Assembly (NCBI RefSeq): GCF_001613465.1
Contig: NZ_BDCK01000054.1
Location: 1 to 47,760 of the forward strand
Length of the DNA: 47,760 nt
Direction: 5' to 3'
From: Nocardia niwae NBRC 108934 = DSM 45340
Lineage (GTDB): Bacteria; Actinomycetota; Actinomycetes; Mycobacteriales; Mycobacteriaceae
Shown here: positions 8,326-17,500 of the stretch, piece by piece
How positions within the stretch are numbered: position 1 is the stretch's first letter
How the letters are laid out: the number at the start of each line of letters is the position of its first letter
Made by a program: the position numbers and the translations under genes
The notes under the pieces: model-generated
What the model saw: the letters and a program-made list of their open reading frames with translations, nothing else
The model's database searches: none
Told to the model about the DNA's origin: nothing

Positions 8326-9276
8326 ATGACCAACATGTTGCTCACGCGCGAGGCTGATCTGTTCGAAAGCTCCAGGGGCCGCCTGGAAGCGATCGCCTAC
8401 CGCTTGCTGGGCTCGGCCAGCGACGCCGAAGACGTGGTGCAGGAGACGTATCTGCGCTGGCAGGCCGCCGACCGCGCCTACGTGGAGAACCACGAGGCGT
8501 GGCTGACCAAGGTGCTCACCAATCTCTGCCTCAACCAGCTCACCTCCGCCCGCGCGCGCCGGGAAACCTATGTGGGGCAATGGCTTCCGGAGCCGGTGCT
8601 GGCGGGCGACCGGATGTTGGGCCCGGCCGACACCGTCGAACAGCGTGAATCGGTGTCGATCGCCATGCTCACGCTCATGGAACGGCTCACCGCCAAGGAA
8701 CGCGTGGTGTACGTACTGCGCGAGGCCTTCGGCTACGCACACCACGAGATCGCCGACCTGCTCGACCTCACCGAATCCAATTGCCAGCAGATCTATCGCC
8801 GCGCCAAACAGCACTTGGCCGTGGAACGGGCGCGCATCGAGGTGGACGAGACCGCCGCCCGCCGGATCGTGGAGGAATTCCTGGCCGCGGCGGTCAGCGG
8901 CCGAACCGACGAGCTGGTGCGGTTACTCACCGATGACGCCACCATCATCGGTGACGGTGGCGCCTACTTCCCCACCTTGAACAGGCCGCTCGTGGGCGCC
9001 GAACGCATCGCGATGTTCGTGCGGCTCGCTATCAAACCTTCGGGCGCCAAGTGGGACAAGCTCGGCGGCAAGCCCACGCCGTTCGCCGCGATCGTCAATG
9101 GCAGGCCCGCACTGGTCCTGGTGGCCCAGGATCGCATCGTCGGCGTCGTGGTGCTGGAGGTGACCGCAGACGGCATCGCCGCCATGCACGCCCACGTCAA
9201 CCCCGACAAGCTGGCGTTCGCCACTCGACAGTGGGCCACCTACACACCGGGAGCACCGCTGCCCGATTTGTGGTGA
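8326..9276 (+). CDS. ECF sigma factor, SigJ/ECF41-like, with C-terminal SnoaL-like domain
   Basis: A 316-residue extracytoplasmic-function sigma factor. Sigma region 2 is at about 8-75 (FESSRGRLEAIAYRLLGSAS DAEDVVQE in two adjoining stretches), region 4 at about 108-165 (LTAKERVVYVLREAFGYAHH, then QIYRRAKQHL). The linker has the WLPEP motif (86-90) characteristic of the ECF41/SigJ group. Residues 175-316 form the SnoaL-like extension, with DGGA at 210-213 at the place of the usual DGGGK. In ECF41 factors this extension acts as a built-in regulator instead of an anti-sigma protein. Targets are commonly the adjacent oxidoreductase gene, which fits the flavoprotein gene 81 nt downstream. Start ATG 8326; ATG 8335 is possible. 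Confidence 0.85.
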   Translation: MTNMLLTREADLFESSRGRLEAIAYRLLGSASDAEDVVQETYLRWQAADRAYVENHEAWLTKVLTNLCLNQLTSARARRETYVGQWLPEPVLAGDRMLGPADTVEQRESVSIAMLTLMERLTAKERVVYVLREAFGYAHHEIADLLDLTESNCQQIYRRAKQHLAVERARIEVDETAARRIVEEFLAAAVSGRTDELVRLLTDDATIIGDGGAYFPTLNRPLVGAERIAMFVRLAIKPSGAKWDKLGGKPTPFAAIVNGRPALVLVAQDRIVGVVVLEVTADGIAAMHAHVNPDKLAFATRQWATYTPGAPLPDLW

Positions 9277-9281
9277 CGCAA

Positions 9282-9310
9282 GTCACAGTCTGCTCCTGTC
9301 AGCATTCGTG
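9282..9310 (+). promoter_or_regulatory. candidate ECF41-type promoter
   Basis: GTCACA at 9282-9287 followed after 19 nt by CGTG at 9307-9310, upstream of the flavoprotein gene. ECF41 factors are reported to use a TGTCACA-type -35 and a CGTC-type -10. The -35 fits well, the -10 and the spacing only roughly. Confidence 0.35.
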
Positions 9311-9319
9311 CGGCTGTCC

Positions 9320-9336
9320 GGTTCGAGTTACGAACC
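9320..9336. repeat. short inverted repeat in the leader of the flavoprotein gene
   Basis: GGTTCG and CGAACC form a perfect 6-bp inverted repeat around AGTTA, 22 nt before the ATG of the flavoprotein gene. It could be an operator half-site pair or a small leader hairpin. Confidence 0.35.
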
Positions 9337-9357
9337 CACCGAGACAGGAGCAACACC

Positions 9358-10545
9358 ATGAAGCACCGCATCGTCGTCCTCGGAGCCGGGTACGCCGGAG
9401 CCACCGCCGCCGGCCGCCTGGCCAAGCGACTGCACCGCGACGACGTCGAGATCACCCTCGTCAACGCCGATCCCGACTTCGTCGAACGGGTGCGCCTGCA
9501 CCAGCTCGCCACCGGGCAGGACCTGCCGGTTCGTCCACTGCGCAAGATGTTCGCCGGCACCGGCGTGGAGGTGCGCATCGCACGGGTCGATTCGCTCGAC
9601 GCGGACCGCAAGACGGTCGAACTGATCGGCGACCAGGGGACCGAGACCCTCGCCTACGACACACTCGTCTACGCCCTGGGCAGTACCGTCGCCGATTTCG
9701 GCGTGCCCGGCGTTGTCGAGCACGCCCACCATGTGGCGAGCAAGCACGCCGCGCTGCGACTGCGGGAACGCCTGAGCCAACTGCGGGCGGGCGAGACCGT
9801 GCTGATCGTGGGCGGCGGCCTGACCAGTATCGAGATCGCCACCGAGATCGCCGAGACGCGCCCGGATCTGCGGGTCGCGATGGCCGCGCGCGGTGGCGTC
9901 GGCGACTGGCTCGACGAGAAGGCGCAGAGCCACCTGCGCGGCGCGTTCGAACGCTTCGGTATCACCGTCCACGAGCACGCCGACGTCGTCAGGGTCACCG
10001 AAGACGGCGTGGCCACCCGATCGGGAGCGGAGATCCTCGCGCAGATGACCGTCTGGACAGCGGGCTTCGCCGTGCACCCGATCGCGGCCGCCAGCACGCT
10101 CACCGTTTCCGAGGCCGGGCGGATCGTCGTCGACGCTACCCAGCGCTCGGTCTCGCATCCGGAGGTCTACGCCGTCGGCGATGCCGCGCACGCCGCGGGA
10201 GTGGGCGGCGCGACGTTGCGCATGGGCTGCGCCACCGCCTCCCCGATGGCCTGGCTGGGTGCCGATGCCATCGCCGCTCGGCTGACCGGACGTGCAGTTC
10301 CCGATGCCCCCATCGGCTACAACAGCCAATGCATCAGCCTCGGCCGCCGCGATGCCATCGTGCAGAAGGTGACCAAGGAGGATCAGCCGACCTCCAAGGT
10401 CGACGTGGGTCGCAAGGCCGCCCGCGTGAAGGAGCTGATCTGCTCGGCCGCGGCTTGGTCCGTGAGGCACCCGACCCTGTTGGCGCCGAGCCGACGTCGC
10501 CGGGTCGTCGCGACCGGCGCGGGGGCTCCGGTCGCGACGGTCTGA
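9358..10545 (+). CDS. NAD(P)/FAD-dependent oxidoreductase, type II NADH dehydrogenase-like
   Basis: A 395-residue two-dinucleotide-binding-domain flavoprotein of the pyridine nucleotide-disulfide reductase superfamily. The FAD site GAGYAGATAA starts at residue 8, the NAD(P)H site VLIVGGGLTSIE lies near 143-155, and VYAVGDAA near 280 is the third FAD-binding motif. The overall pattern resembles NDH-2-type dehydrogenases and SigJ-linked reductases; no redox-active CxxxxC disulfide is present. It follows the ECF41-type sigma factor by 81 nt and has GACAGGAG as ribosome binding site. Such a flavoprotein is a typical ECF41 target. The electron acceptor is unknown, and the lack of an evident membrane-anchoring tail leaves its location open. 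Confidence 0.82.
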   Translation: MKHRIVVLGAGYAGATAAGRLAKRLHRDDVEITLVNADPDFVERVRLHQLATGQDLPVRPLRKMFAGTGVEVRIARVDSLDADRKTVELIGDQGTETLAYDTLVYALGSTVADFGVPGVVEHAHHVASKHAALRLRERLSQLRAGETVLIVGGGLTSIEIATEIAETRPDLRVAMAARGGVGDWLDEKAQSHLRGAFERFGITVHEHADVVRVTEDGVATRSGAEILAQMTVWTAGFAVHPIAAASTLTVSEAGRIVVDATQRSVSHPEVYAVGDAAHAAGVGGATLRMGCATASPMAWLGADAIAARLTGRAVPDAPIGYNSQCISLGRRDAIVQKVTKEDQPTSKVDVGRKAARVKELICSAAAWSVRHPTLLAPSRRRRVVATGAGAPVATV

Positions 10546-10561
10546 GCGCGTGCGGAACCGG

Positions 10562-10602
10562 CCCGGGTCCGCTCCGGCCGGACGGGCTGGGGCGGACCGG
10601 GA
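10562..10602. terminator. candidate hairpin terminator between convergent genes
   Basis: CCCGG-GTCCGC near 10562-10573 pairs with GCGGAC-CGGG near 10591-10602, with a small bulge and an internal loop. It lies 17 nt after the flavoprotein stop and between two convergent genes. There is no T-tract, as is common in high-G+C actinomycetes. Confidence 0.4.
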
Positions 10603-10721
10603 TACGGCAGACGAGGTGGGGTCGCTTGTAGGGCATCTCCCAGTGCAGCGCGGTATGCGGCATGACCGGATCGTTGAGCGGTGTACCGCAACGTCGTCCC
10701 TCTCGACACGTCAGGTGACGC

Positions 10722-11945
10722 CTACGGCTTGGCCGACGAGGTGATCGGGGGTCCGGCCGGGACCCCCGAGTCCGGCACTCCCGCGTAGTCGGGCAGCTCG
10801 ACGCCGCTGAGCGCGCGTTCGATCAGCTCGGCGAACCATTCGCCTGCGAAATCGGGGCTCGGCTCGGCCTCCGGCGCGGGAACGGCGAGGCTACGCGCGT
10901 GCAACCGGCCGATCTCCTGGTTCGCCTCGACGAACGAGCGCATCCGCCGCTCGTATCCGGCGAACCCGGCCTCCGCGTCCCATCCGGCGGCGGCCAGCTC
11001 TCCGGCCAGCAGGTAGGCGCCGACCAGGGCCAGCCCGGTGCCCTGCCCGGACATCGGCGACGAGCTGAACGCCGCGTCCCCGAGCAGCCCCACCCGTCCG
11101 CTCGACCAGCGATCCATCACCACCTGGGCGACCTGGTCGAGGTAGAAGTCCGGAGCGTCGTCCAGGTGCGCGAGGATGCGCGGGGTCAACCAGCCCATCC
11201 CGGCCATCCGCTCGCGCAGCAGGCGCTTCTGCGCGGCGACGTCGCGGTAGTCGACGTCGAAGTCCCCCGCGGAGAAGGAGAACATGGCCATCGCCCGGGT
11301 GGCGTCCTGGATGGGCCGCAGGCCCGCGGAACGCCCGGACTCCTGGTAGTCGATCAACCAGCGATCCAGCCCGAACTCGTTGGGCACGCTGTAGAAAGCC
11401 AGCACGAGACCGAGATGGCGGATGAACCGCTCACGCGGCCCGAAGACCATCGCTCGCAGCGCCGAGTGCAGCCCGTCCGCCCCGACCACCAGGTCGAAGC
11501 GCCGCCGATCGCCGCCCGCGAAGACCACGTCGACCCCGTCGGCGTCCTGGGTGAGTTCGGCGATCCGGTCGCCGAAGACGTACTCGACATCGTCGCGGGT
11601 GTCGTCGTAGAGCACCTGGGACAAGTCCCCGCGCAGGATCTCTATCTCCGAGATGTATCCGTCGCCGCCGTCGTCGTCCGCGCGATGGGTCTCCAGCACG
11701 TTCCCGTCCGCGTCCACGGTGTGCGCGCCTGCGGTCTCGGTGCGGGCCGCGCGCACCGGCGCGTCCAGCCCCATCCGCCGGATGACCTCCTTGGTCACGC
11801 CGCGCGCGTCCACCGCCTGCCCACCGGGCCGCAATTCGGGGGCCCGCTCCACCACGGTCACCTCGGCTCCCCGCCGACGCAGCCAGTGCGCCAGCGCGGG
11901 CCCCGCGATACTCGCCCCCGCCACCAAGACCCTGGTCCTGCTCAC
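10722..11945 (-). CDS. FAD-dependent aromatic-type monooxygenase
   Basis: A 407-residue class A flavoprotein monooxygenase (PHBH/TetX-like fold). The N-terminus has the FAD-binding Rossmann motif in the variant form VAGASIAGPALAHWL (residues 8-22), the DG motif is in DLVVGADGLHSALR, and the GD motif in GRVGLLGDAAFSSSPMSGQG. Enzymes of this type hydroxylate aromatic or polyketide substrates or inactivate drugs (tetracycline, rifampicin), using NAD(P)H and O2. The substrate cannot be inferred here. The GTG at 11945 overlaps by 3 bases the stop codon of a 24-codon ORF that carries the better ribosome binding site, so translation is probably coupled. Confidence 0.82.
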   Translation of the reverse strand: MSRTRVLVAGASIAGPALAHWLRRRGAEVTVVERAPELRPGGQAVDARGVTKEVIRRMGLDAPVRAARTETAGAHTVDADGNVLETHRADDDGGDGYISEIEILRGDLSQVLYDDTRDDVEYVFGDRIAELTQDADGVDVVFAGGDRRRFDLVVGADGLHSALRAMVFGPRERFIRHLGLVLAFYSVPNEFGLDRWLIDYQESGRSAGLRPIQDATRAMAMFSFSAGDFDVDYRDVAAQKRLLRERMAGMGWLTPRILAHLDDAPDFYLDQVAQVVMDRWSSGRVGLLGDAAFSSSPMSGQGTGLALVGAYLLAGELAAAGWDAEAGFAGYERRMRSFVEANQEIGRLHARSLAVPAPEAEPSPDFAGEWFAELIERALSGVELPDYAGVPDSGVPAGPPITSSAKP

Positions 11946-12016
11946 TGCGCCCCCTGCTCACGCGGCCGGATCACGACCCGGATCGTTTGCTCCTGCGCGA
12001 GGTCCTCGACGCTCAT
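11942..12016 (-). CDS. 24-residue ORF coupled to the monooxygenase gene
   Basis: A tiny ORF MSVEDLAQEQTIR continuing to a TGA at 11942-11944. That TGA lies inside the monooxygenase start region (GTGA overlap). The start at 12016 has GGGAGG 5 nt upstream; a second ATG directly in front (12019) is only 2 nt from the motif. The peptide matches nothing I know. It may be a coupling leader that brings ribosomes to the GTG start, or the end of a lost gene. Confidence 0.45.
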   Translation of the reverse strand: MSVEDLAQEQTIRVVIRPREQGAQ

Positions 12017-12029
12017 CATTGCCTCCCTG

Positions 12030-12513
12030 TGTTCCCGCCCGCGCTGGAACGGTCCCTGCGCAGGCCCACCGCTATCGGTGTATCCAGCGGTAACGACGGC
12101 GGATCCGCCCAGAATTCATCGGTGCAACCCTTCCCCGATTCGCCACGCCCCGTCCAGCGCACGACGAATATGTGAACGGTGACCCGTCCCGCGCCAGCAC
12201 ACACGCAACCGTCGGATCGGGTAGATACTCACGGTGACCAGACGTTTCCCCGTTGCCCATGTCTGCGAATCCCCCGGCGGCGTGAATCCGCGAAGGCATT
12301 TTCCGGATCAACGAATCCGGCAGAAATTCCCGACGTGCCGGACTACGTCGCTGTCGTGGACGGCCAGGCTCGGTCGTCAATGGTGAGCCACGGTTCGGTG
12401 GCTGCGGAGGCGGGGGGTGTGCCGGTGAATTCGCGGATGTCGCGGTGGAGGTGGGATTGGCAGCCGCGAACGCTGACATTTCTTCAATACGCGACCCGCT
12501 GTCGTGCCCGAAC
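12030..12513. other. gap between divergent genes, no recognised gene
   Basis: Nearly 500 bases between the small minus-strand ORF and the plus-strand hydrolase. Open frames in this stretch show no family motifs and appear to be chance frames in G+C-rich DNA. Promoters for both directions should lie here. Confidence 0.4.
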
Positions 12514-13287
12514 GTGGTGACGTCCAATCGATCGAAGGAGCAACCGTGGACGAAACCATTGCTGCTGCACGGGCTGGGAGCCTCGACCGCCTACTGGGAT
12601 CCGGTGCTGCCCGCCTTGCGGGACCAGTACGTCGTGCGCATCGACCTGCTCGGCCACGGCAAGTCCGATAAACCCGACAGCGGCTACAGCACCTCCGAAC
12701 AGGCGAGCCGGGTCGGGGCCGTACTCGACCGGCTGGGCGTGCGCCGGGCGGTGGTCGTCGGACATTCTTCCGGCGGCTACGTGGCCACCTCGCTGGCCGA
12801 ACAGCGCGACGACCTGGTGTCGGCGATCATGCTGATCGACTCCGGCCCCCGCTTGGACGCCGTCACCGGCAGCGGTGCGATCGGCGACCTGCTGTTCGTT
12901 CCGGCGATCGGGCAGCCGCTGTGGCCGCTGCTCCCGGACTTCGTCCTCCGGCAAGCCATGAGCTCCGCGTTCACCCGGGACGTGCAGATCCCCGACCAGT
13001 TCGTCGCCGACCTGCGTGGCATGACCTACCGCAGTCTCACCGCGACCTCCACCGCATCGGACGACTACCTGCGGGAACGGACCGAACCGGACCGGCTCAC
13101 CGACCTCGGGGTGCCGGCCATGGTGCTCTACGGCGCGCAGGACAAGCGTTGGCAGCCGGACTCGTTCGAGGACTATCGCCGCGTCCCCGGCATTCGGATC
13201 GAGCGCCTGCACTGTGGCCACACGCCCATGGTCGAAGATCCCGGCAGCACCGGCGCACTCATCCGCGACTTCGCCGGTCAGCACTGA
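12514..13287 (+). CDS. alpha/beta hydrolase, N-terminus doubtful
   Basis: An alpha/beta hydrolase fold enzyme of about 257 residues. HGLGAS forms the oxyanion-hole region, GHSSGG the nucleophile elbow with the catalytic serine, YGAQDKRW supplies the acid and HCGHTPMVEDP the histidine. The core runs uninterrupted to 13287. The start is unclear: the only good Shine-Dalgarno (AAGGAG at 12535-12540) leads to a GTG at 12546 that is in another frame. In frame are GTG 12514/12517 and GTG 12445, without ribosome binding site. Only about 16 residues precede the HG motif from 12514, fewer than usual. A small deletion at the 5' end is plausible. Substrate unknown; family members cleave esters, epoxides, C-C bonds or haloalkanes. 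Confidence 0.65.
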   Translation: MVTSNRSKEQPWTKPLLLHGLGASTAYWDPVLPALRDQYVVRIDLLGHGKSDKPDSGYSTSEQASRVGAVLDRLGVRRAVVVGHSSGGYVATSLAEQRDDLVSAIMLIDSGPRLDAVTGSGAIGDLLFVPAIGQPLWPLLPDFVLRQAMSSAFTRDVQIPDQFVADLRGMTYRSLTATSTASDDYLRERTEPDRLTDLGVPAMVLYGAQDKRWQPDSFEDYRRVPGIRIERLHCGHTPMVEDPGSTGALIRDFAGQH

Positions 13288-13323
13288 ATTCCGGCGGACG
13301 ACCGGTTTCCGGCGGCGGAAAGT

Positions 13324-13398
13324 GCAGGTGCCGCCGCGGAGGATGCGACGAACTGACGGTATACGCCGATCAGGTCCTCCGCGGCGGCGTCCCCTGCC
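13324..13398. terminator. long inverted repeat between convergent genes
   Basis: GCCGCCGCGGAGGA (13330-13343) is the exact reverse complement of TCCTCCGCGGCGGC (13375-13388), and the flanks GCAGG and CCTGC extend the pairing. The 31-nt loop is long. The position between the convergent hydrolase and carboxypeptidase genes fits a bidirectional terminator. Confidence 0.5.
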
Positions 13399-13412
13399 TG
13401 CCGCCTTCGGCG

Positions 13413-14327
13413 CTAACCGATCGGCAGCGCGCTCAGGATCGGGTCATAGGCCCAGTTCAACATGCGCTCGGCGTCGTCCTTCGCGGCGAGGTCGCTGTCG
13501 GATGCGCTGTGCAGGACCACACCGATCAGCGGTATTCCGGCCCGCACCGTCTCGAACAGCAGGCAGGTTCCCGCGGCGTCGGCCCATCCGGTCTTGATGC
13601 CGATAGTGCCGGGATAGTCGCGCAGCAGCCGGTTCGTGGTCTGCCACAGGTGAGCGCGGTTGCCCGGTCCGGCGGGGACGTGATAGCTGTGCGATCTGAC
13701 GACGTCACGGAACACCGGGTGGCTCATCGCGCGCAGAGCGAGGGCCACCAGGTCCGCCGGCGTGGAGTAGGTGGAGTGGTCGGTGGGGGCTGGCAGTCCG
13801 CTGGGATCGGTGAAATGTGTTCCTGCCAGGCCCATGTGACGCGCGGTGTCGTTCATTCCGGCGATGAAGCCGTCTTGACCGGGGCCGTAGGACTCGGCAA
13901 GGGCATAGGCGGCGTCACAGCCGGACGGCAGCATCAGCGCGTACAGGAGTTGCCGCGCGGTGAGCACCTCGCCGGGGACCAGGCCTGCGTTGCTTCCGTC
14001 GTACCTGGCGCAATAGCCGATGGCCTCTTGCGGCACGGTGACGGCCCGGTCGAGGTCGCCGGAGTCGAGCACGACCAGAGCCGTCATCACCTTTGTGATG
14101 CTGGCTATCGGGAACGGCGTGTTCGGCTGTCGCGACCACAGCATCGTGCCGGTGATTCCGTCTGCCAGCGCTGCTCCCGACGCCTGCACCCCGTCCGGCT
14201 CAGATGTCGGCCACGGCAGATGAATATGGGCTTCACTCGCGGCGGGGGCGGCCGCGACTCCCTGACCGACTACCACGACCAGCACTGCGGCAACGGCCGC
14301 CTGCAACAATCGGGCAAATATCCGCAT
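13413..14327 (-). CDS. secreted D-alanyl-D-alanine carboxypeptidase (peptidase S11)
   Basis: A 304-residue penicillin-binding protein of the DacA/PBP5 type. An N-terminal hydrophobic segment (residues 8-28) ending in AAAPAAS is a signal peptide. The active-site motifs are SITK at 76-79 (nucleophile and general base) and KTG at 245-247. The second motif, normally SxN, reads SGC at 135-137. The enzyme would trim the terminal D-Ala from stem peptides of peptidoglycan outside the membrane. No C-terminal PBP5 beta domain or membrane anchor is present, as in several actinobacterial relatives. ATG 14327 is chosen because the signal peptide begins there; the frame extends to 14378. The consequence of the Cys in motif 2 is unknown. 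Confidence 0.83.
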   Translation of the reverse strand: MRIFARLLQAAVAAVLVVVVGQGVAAAPAASEAHIHLPWPTSEPDGVQASGAALADGITGTMLWSRQPNTPFPIASITKVMTALVVLDSGDLDRAVTVPQEAIGYCARYDGSNAGLVPGEVLTARQLLYALMLPSGCDAAYALAESYGPGQDGFIAGMNDTARHMGLAGTHFTDPSGLPAPTDHSTYSTPADLVALALRAMSHPVFRDVVRSHSYHVPAGPGNRAHLWQTTNRLLRDYPGTIGIKTGWADAAGTCLLFETVRAGIPLIGVVLHSASDSDLAAKDDAERMLNWAYDPILSALPIG

Positions 14328-14555
14328 CGCCACAGTCTGCCGTGCGGATTCAGTAATCAATGGGATTTTGTCAAGCAATCACTGCACCACTTCGGCAACA
14401 GCATCTAACTAGCAAACTCTCATACTCCGGCGTCCTCGCGCGCGACCGCCCGCTGTGCGGCATGGCCGCCCCGCCCACTCGTCACACTCCCCTCGACTGT
14501 TCATCGGAGCCCTCGACGCGAAGGTCGCCGAACGTGCCCGGATAGGGATGATCTA

Positions 14556-17500
14556 TCAGGCCGACTCGCCTTTACGGCGTCGAATTCGCCTCCACCATGG
14601 AGCCTTCGGCGGATCGGCAGCGTCGAGCAGCAACGGCGCCGCGACGGGCGGCAGAGCTGGTTGCTGGGTTCCTGTGCTACCGGCGAGGAGGCTTCGGGCC
14701 TCCGCGACGATGTGGGGAAAGATTCCGTTCGCGACGATGCGGTGCAGTAACGGGATGGCGTGCGGTGAGCCGCGCGCGATCAGACGTCGTACCGTATCGA
14801 CCTGATTGAATGCGGAGAACTGGTGGTAGTCCGCCCTGCGGACCAGAGCCGGATCGATCAGTTCCGGATCGAGATCCTCCAGCAGCTCGACCATATCCTC
14901 CACGGTGGTATCGAAGAAGTTCTGTTCGATGATGGTGGCGGCGACATCCAGAGCCGCTTGGCGATCCAGCGCCGCGAGGATCCGAATCAGCTCGACCTTC
15001 GGAAGGGATGCTCGGTTCGTGGCTTCGATGAGAACATCCCTGGCGATCGCGGGATCGAGCTCGGCCAACTGTCCGGCCTCTGCCACCACCTCGTGCCCGA
15101 AGCCGTCCGAAACGCGTTGCGACAGCGCTTCGCATGCCGCGGCGCGGTCCAGTGTGGCGAGCAGTGCGACGAACCGCTCGGGCAGTAACTCGATCTTCAT
15201 AGCGACGAGCCGGTCGAACATCGTCGTGACCGCAGCGGCCGTATCCAGCTCCGCCAGGCATTCCGCGGCGATCACGAGGTCCTCGCCGGTGTGCAGGGGC
15301 ATACCGGTCCATGACTCGAGCACATCGGGGTCGGCTGACCATCTCATGCTGTGCACGCCGTCGGCGGTGGTGGTGATCGAATAGGACACCGGCTGTCCCA
15401 CCGGCCCCACCAGAGCGCGGAATACGTCGACACCCGCGCCACCGTCGATGGTCGCCAGGCCGATAGCGGCCATCAACCGTTGGCGGCTGTCACGGGTGGG
15501 GTCCATGGCCCACGCGATCAGCAGGTCCATGCGCGATTCGGTCTCGCCCTGCGTGCGAGCGAGACCGACGAATGTCTCGACCGAAATCGGGTCGTCGATG
15601 GAAGGCAGTGCTGTGATCTCGTGGAACCGGGTCTCGGCCAGAACAGGGTCCAGTTCCCGCAGAGTCCACGCGATGCGAACCCGGTCCAGCAAGGGCCGCG
15701 CCGGATCGAGAGCCATCGCGTCGAGGATGCCGATCGCCCGCGCCGAATCGACCTCCGCCAGGTACAGGGCCGCGTCGAGCTTCGTCGACAGCGCGGTCCG
15801 GATGTCGACGGGCACGGGGAAGAAGAAGGTGTCGGGCCCTTCGATCGAGCGCCATTCGGAGTAGCCACCGAGTTCCGGGCCCTCGCGAGCGAATTCCGCG
15901 AGGATCTCCGATCCACCCACCGGGTCCCAGCGTGCCAGTTCCCTGGCCGCGTCCAGCCGGACATACAGGGCCAGGGACGACATCGAGGCCATCCGGGCCA
16001 GCAGCTCGCAACCACGCACCCGGTCGGCGTAGGCGATGGCGGTGGCAGCCCAGATCCGGCCGTATTCCAAGGCGGCCCTGACCAATTTGCCGATGACGAC
16101 CGACCGCGCGGGTTCGGGTATCACGTTGCGCTCGCGCAGCAGGACCGCGCTGAGGCCGGTGCCTTCGCCCGGAGGGAGTGGCCGGTCGCCCCTGTCGTCC
16201 CGGTTCGCGTAGATGCTGTCGGGATCACGCTCGTACAAGGCGAGCACGAGAGGGCCGATGTCCTGTCCGTCCCGTGCCCAAAGGCTGAACACGAAACGGG
16301 CGAAGCTGTTGTCGTTCGGCGCTTCGACCAGTTCCCTCTGCTCGTCGATGTAACCCACGATCGGGGTAAGGCCGAGTGCGATATCGGCGCCTCTGGTGCG
16401 GGTGAACGCGCAGGCGGCGAGAAACTCCAGAATCGTCTGGTGCAGGAACATCAGATCGGTGTCGGTCGCGGTCATCAACCCGCTCTGGACGAGAACTTCT
16501 CGGACGGCTACGCGCCATTCACCGAGCGGGAAGTTCGGCGGTTTCGTCTCGGCGGTGACGTTCACCGCCAAATCCAGCGGAGACTGGTGCCCGCCTTCGC
16601 GGAAGGTGAGGGCGACGGACTCCAGAACGCTTCGAGTGCGTTGAATGAGCAGGTCGACGGCATGCCTGGCCTCACTGCCCCACCCTTCGACGCGAGTCTG
16701 TAGTTGGGTGAGCGCACTGGTCGGACGGCGATGCATCTTCACCAACAGCAGATCGACGAATTGTTCGTAGAGTTCGGTTCGGCTGTGCGGGAGCCCGGCC
16801 TCCGGTCGTTCCGCGAACAACAGCACCAGCATGGTCGCGATCAGCGGCACGCCACCGAGTTCACCGATATCGCTGCCGTGCACGGCGTCGACGAACCGCT
16901 CGGCGAGAGCATCGGCGTCCCGCAATCCCAGACGCGCGAACCATCCCGAGGACAAGATTTCGAGATCGCCGAGGGTGAACGGTTCGAGCCGGTAGGCGGC
17001 GGCGTCGAGTTCGAAGAGCGGTTTCAGCTCGTCGCTGGGCAGCGGCCGGGTAGCGGCGACGACGCGATATCCACGATCCGGTGAGCGCCACAGCCTGGCC
17101 AGTGTCTCCACAACGGATTTCCGGTCGTCGGGGTCGATCACCTCGTCTATGCCGTCGACGATGACGAGCCAGGCGGTCTCGGCCATGGGCGGTGCGGCGA
17201 AGAACCCTTCCGGAATCCCCTGCCACAGCCGGGTTCCGAGATCCTCCTGGACACTGGTGCGCAATGCCTCGCCGAGTCCGCCGCGCAGCAGGAGCGAACG
17301 CGCCGGAATACGCACAGGGACCACCGGCGGCGGGGATTCCCCGAGCAGCCACTGATCGGCCAGGGTCGCGGTCAGTCGCCGCAGCAGGCTCGATTTGCCG
17401 GTGCCGGGGCCGCTGATGACCATGACTTTGTCGGCCATGTCGAGAACGGCGAGTGCGGGAATTCGCGTGATACTCGCGTCGGGGACGTTGACCGCCGCGT

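Noticed and set aside
9051..10631. 526-codon frame overlapping the sigma factor and flavoprotein genes
   Set aside because: Arg-rich out-of-frame translation of two well-supported genes.
15351..16703. 450-codon plus-strand frame inside the trypsin-NACHT gene
   Set aside because: Antisense shadow of the repeat region; no ribosome binding site or motif, while the minus-strand protein has clear domains.
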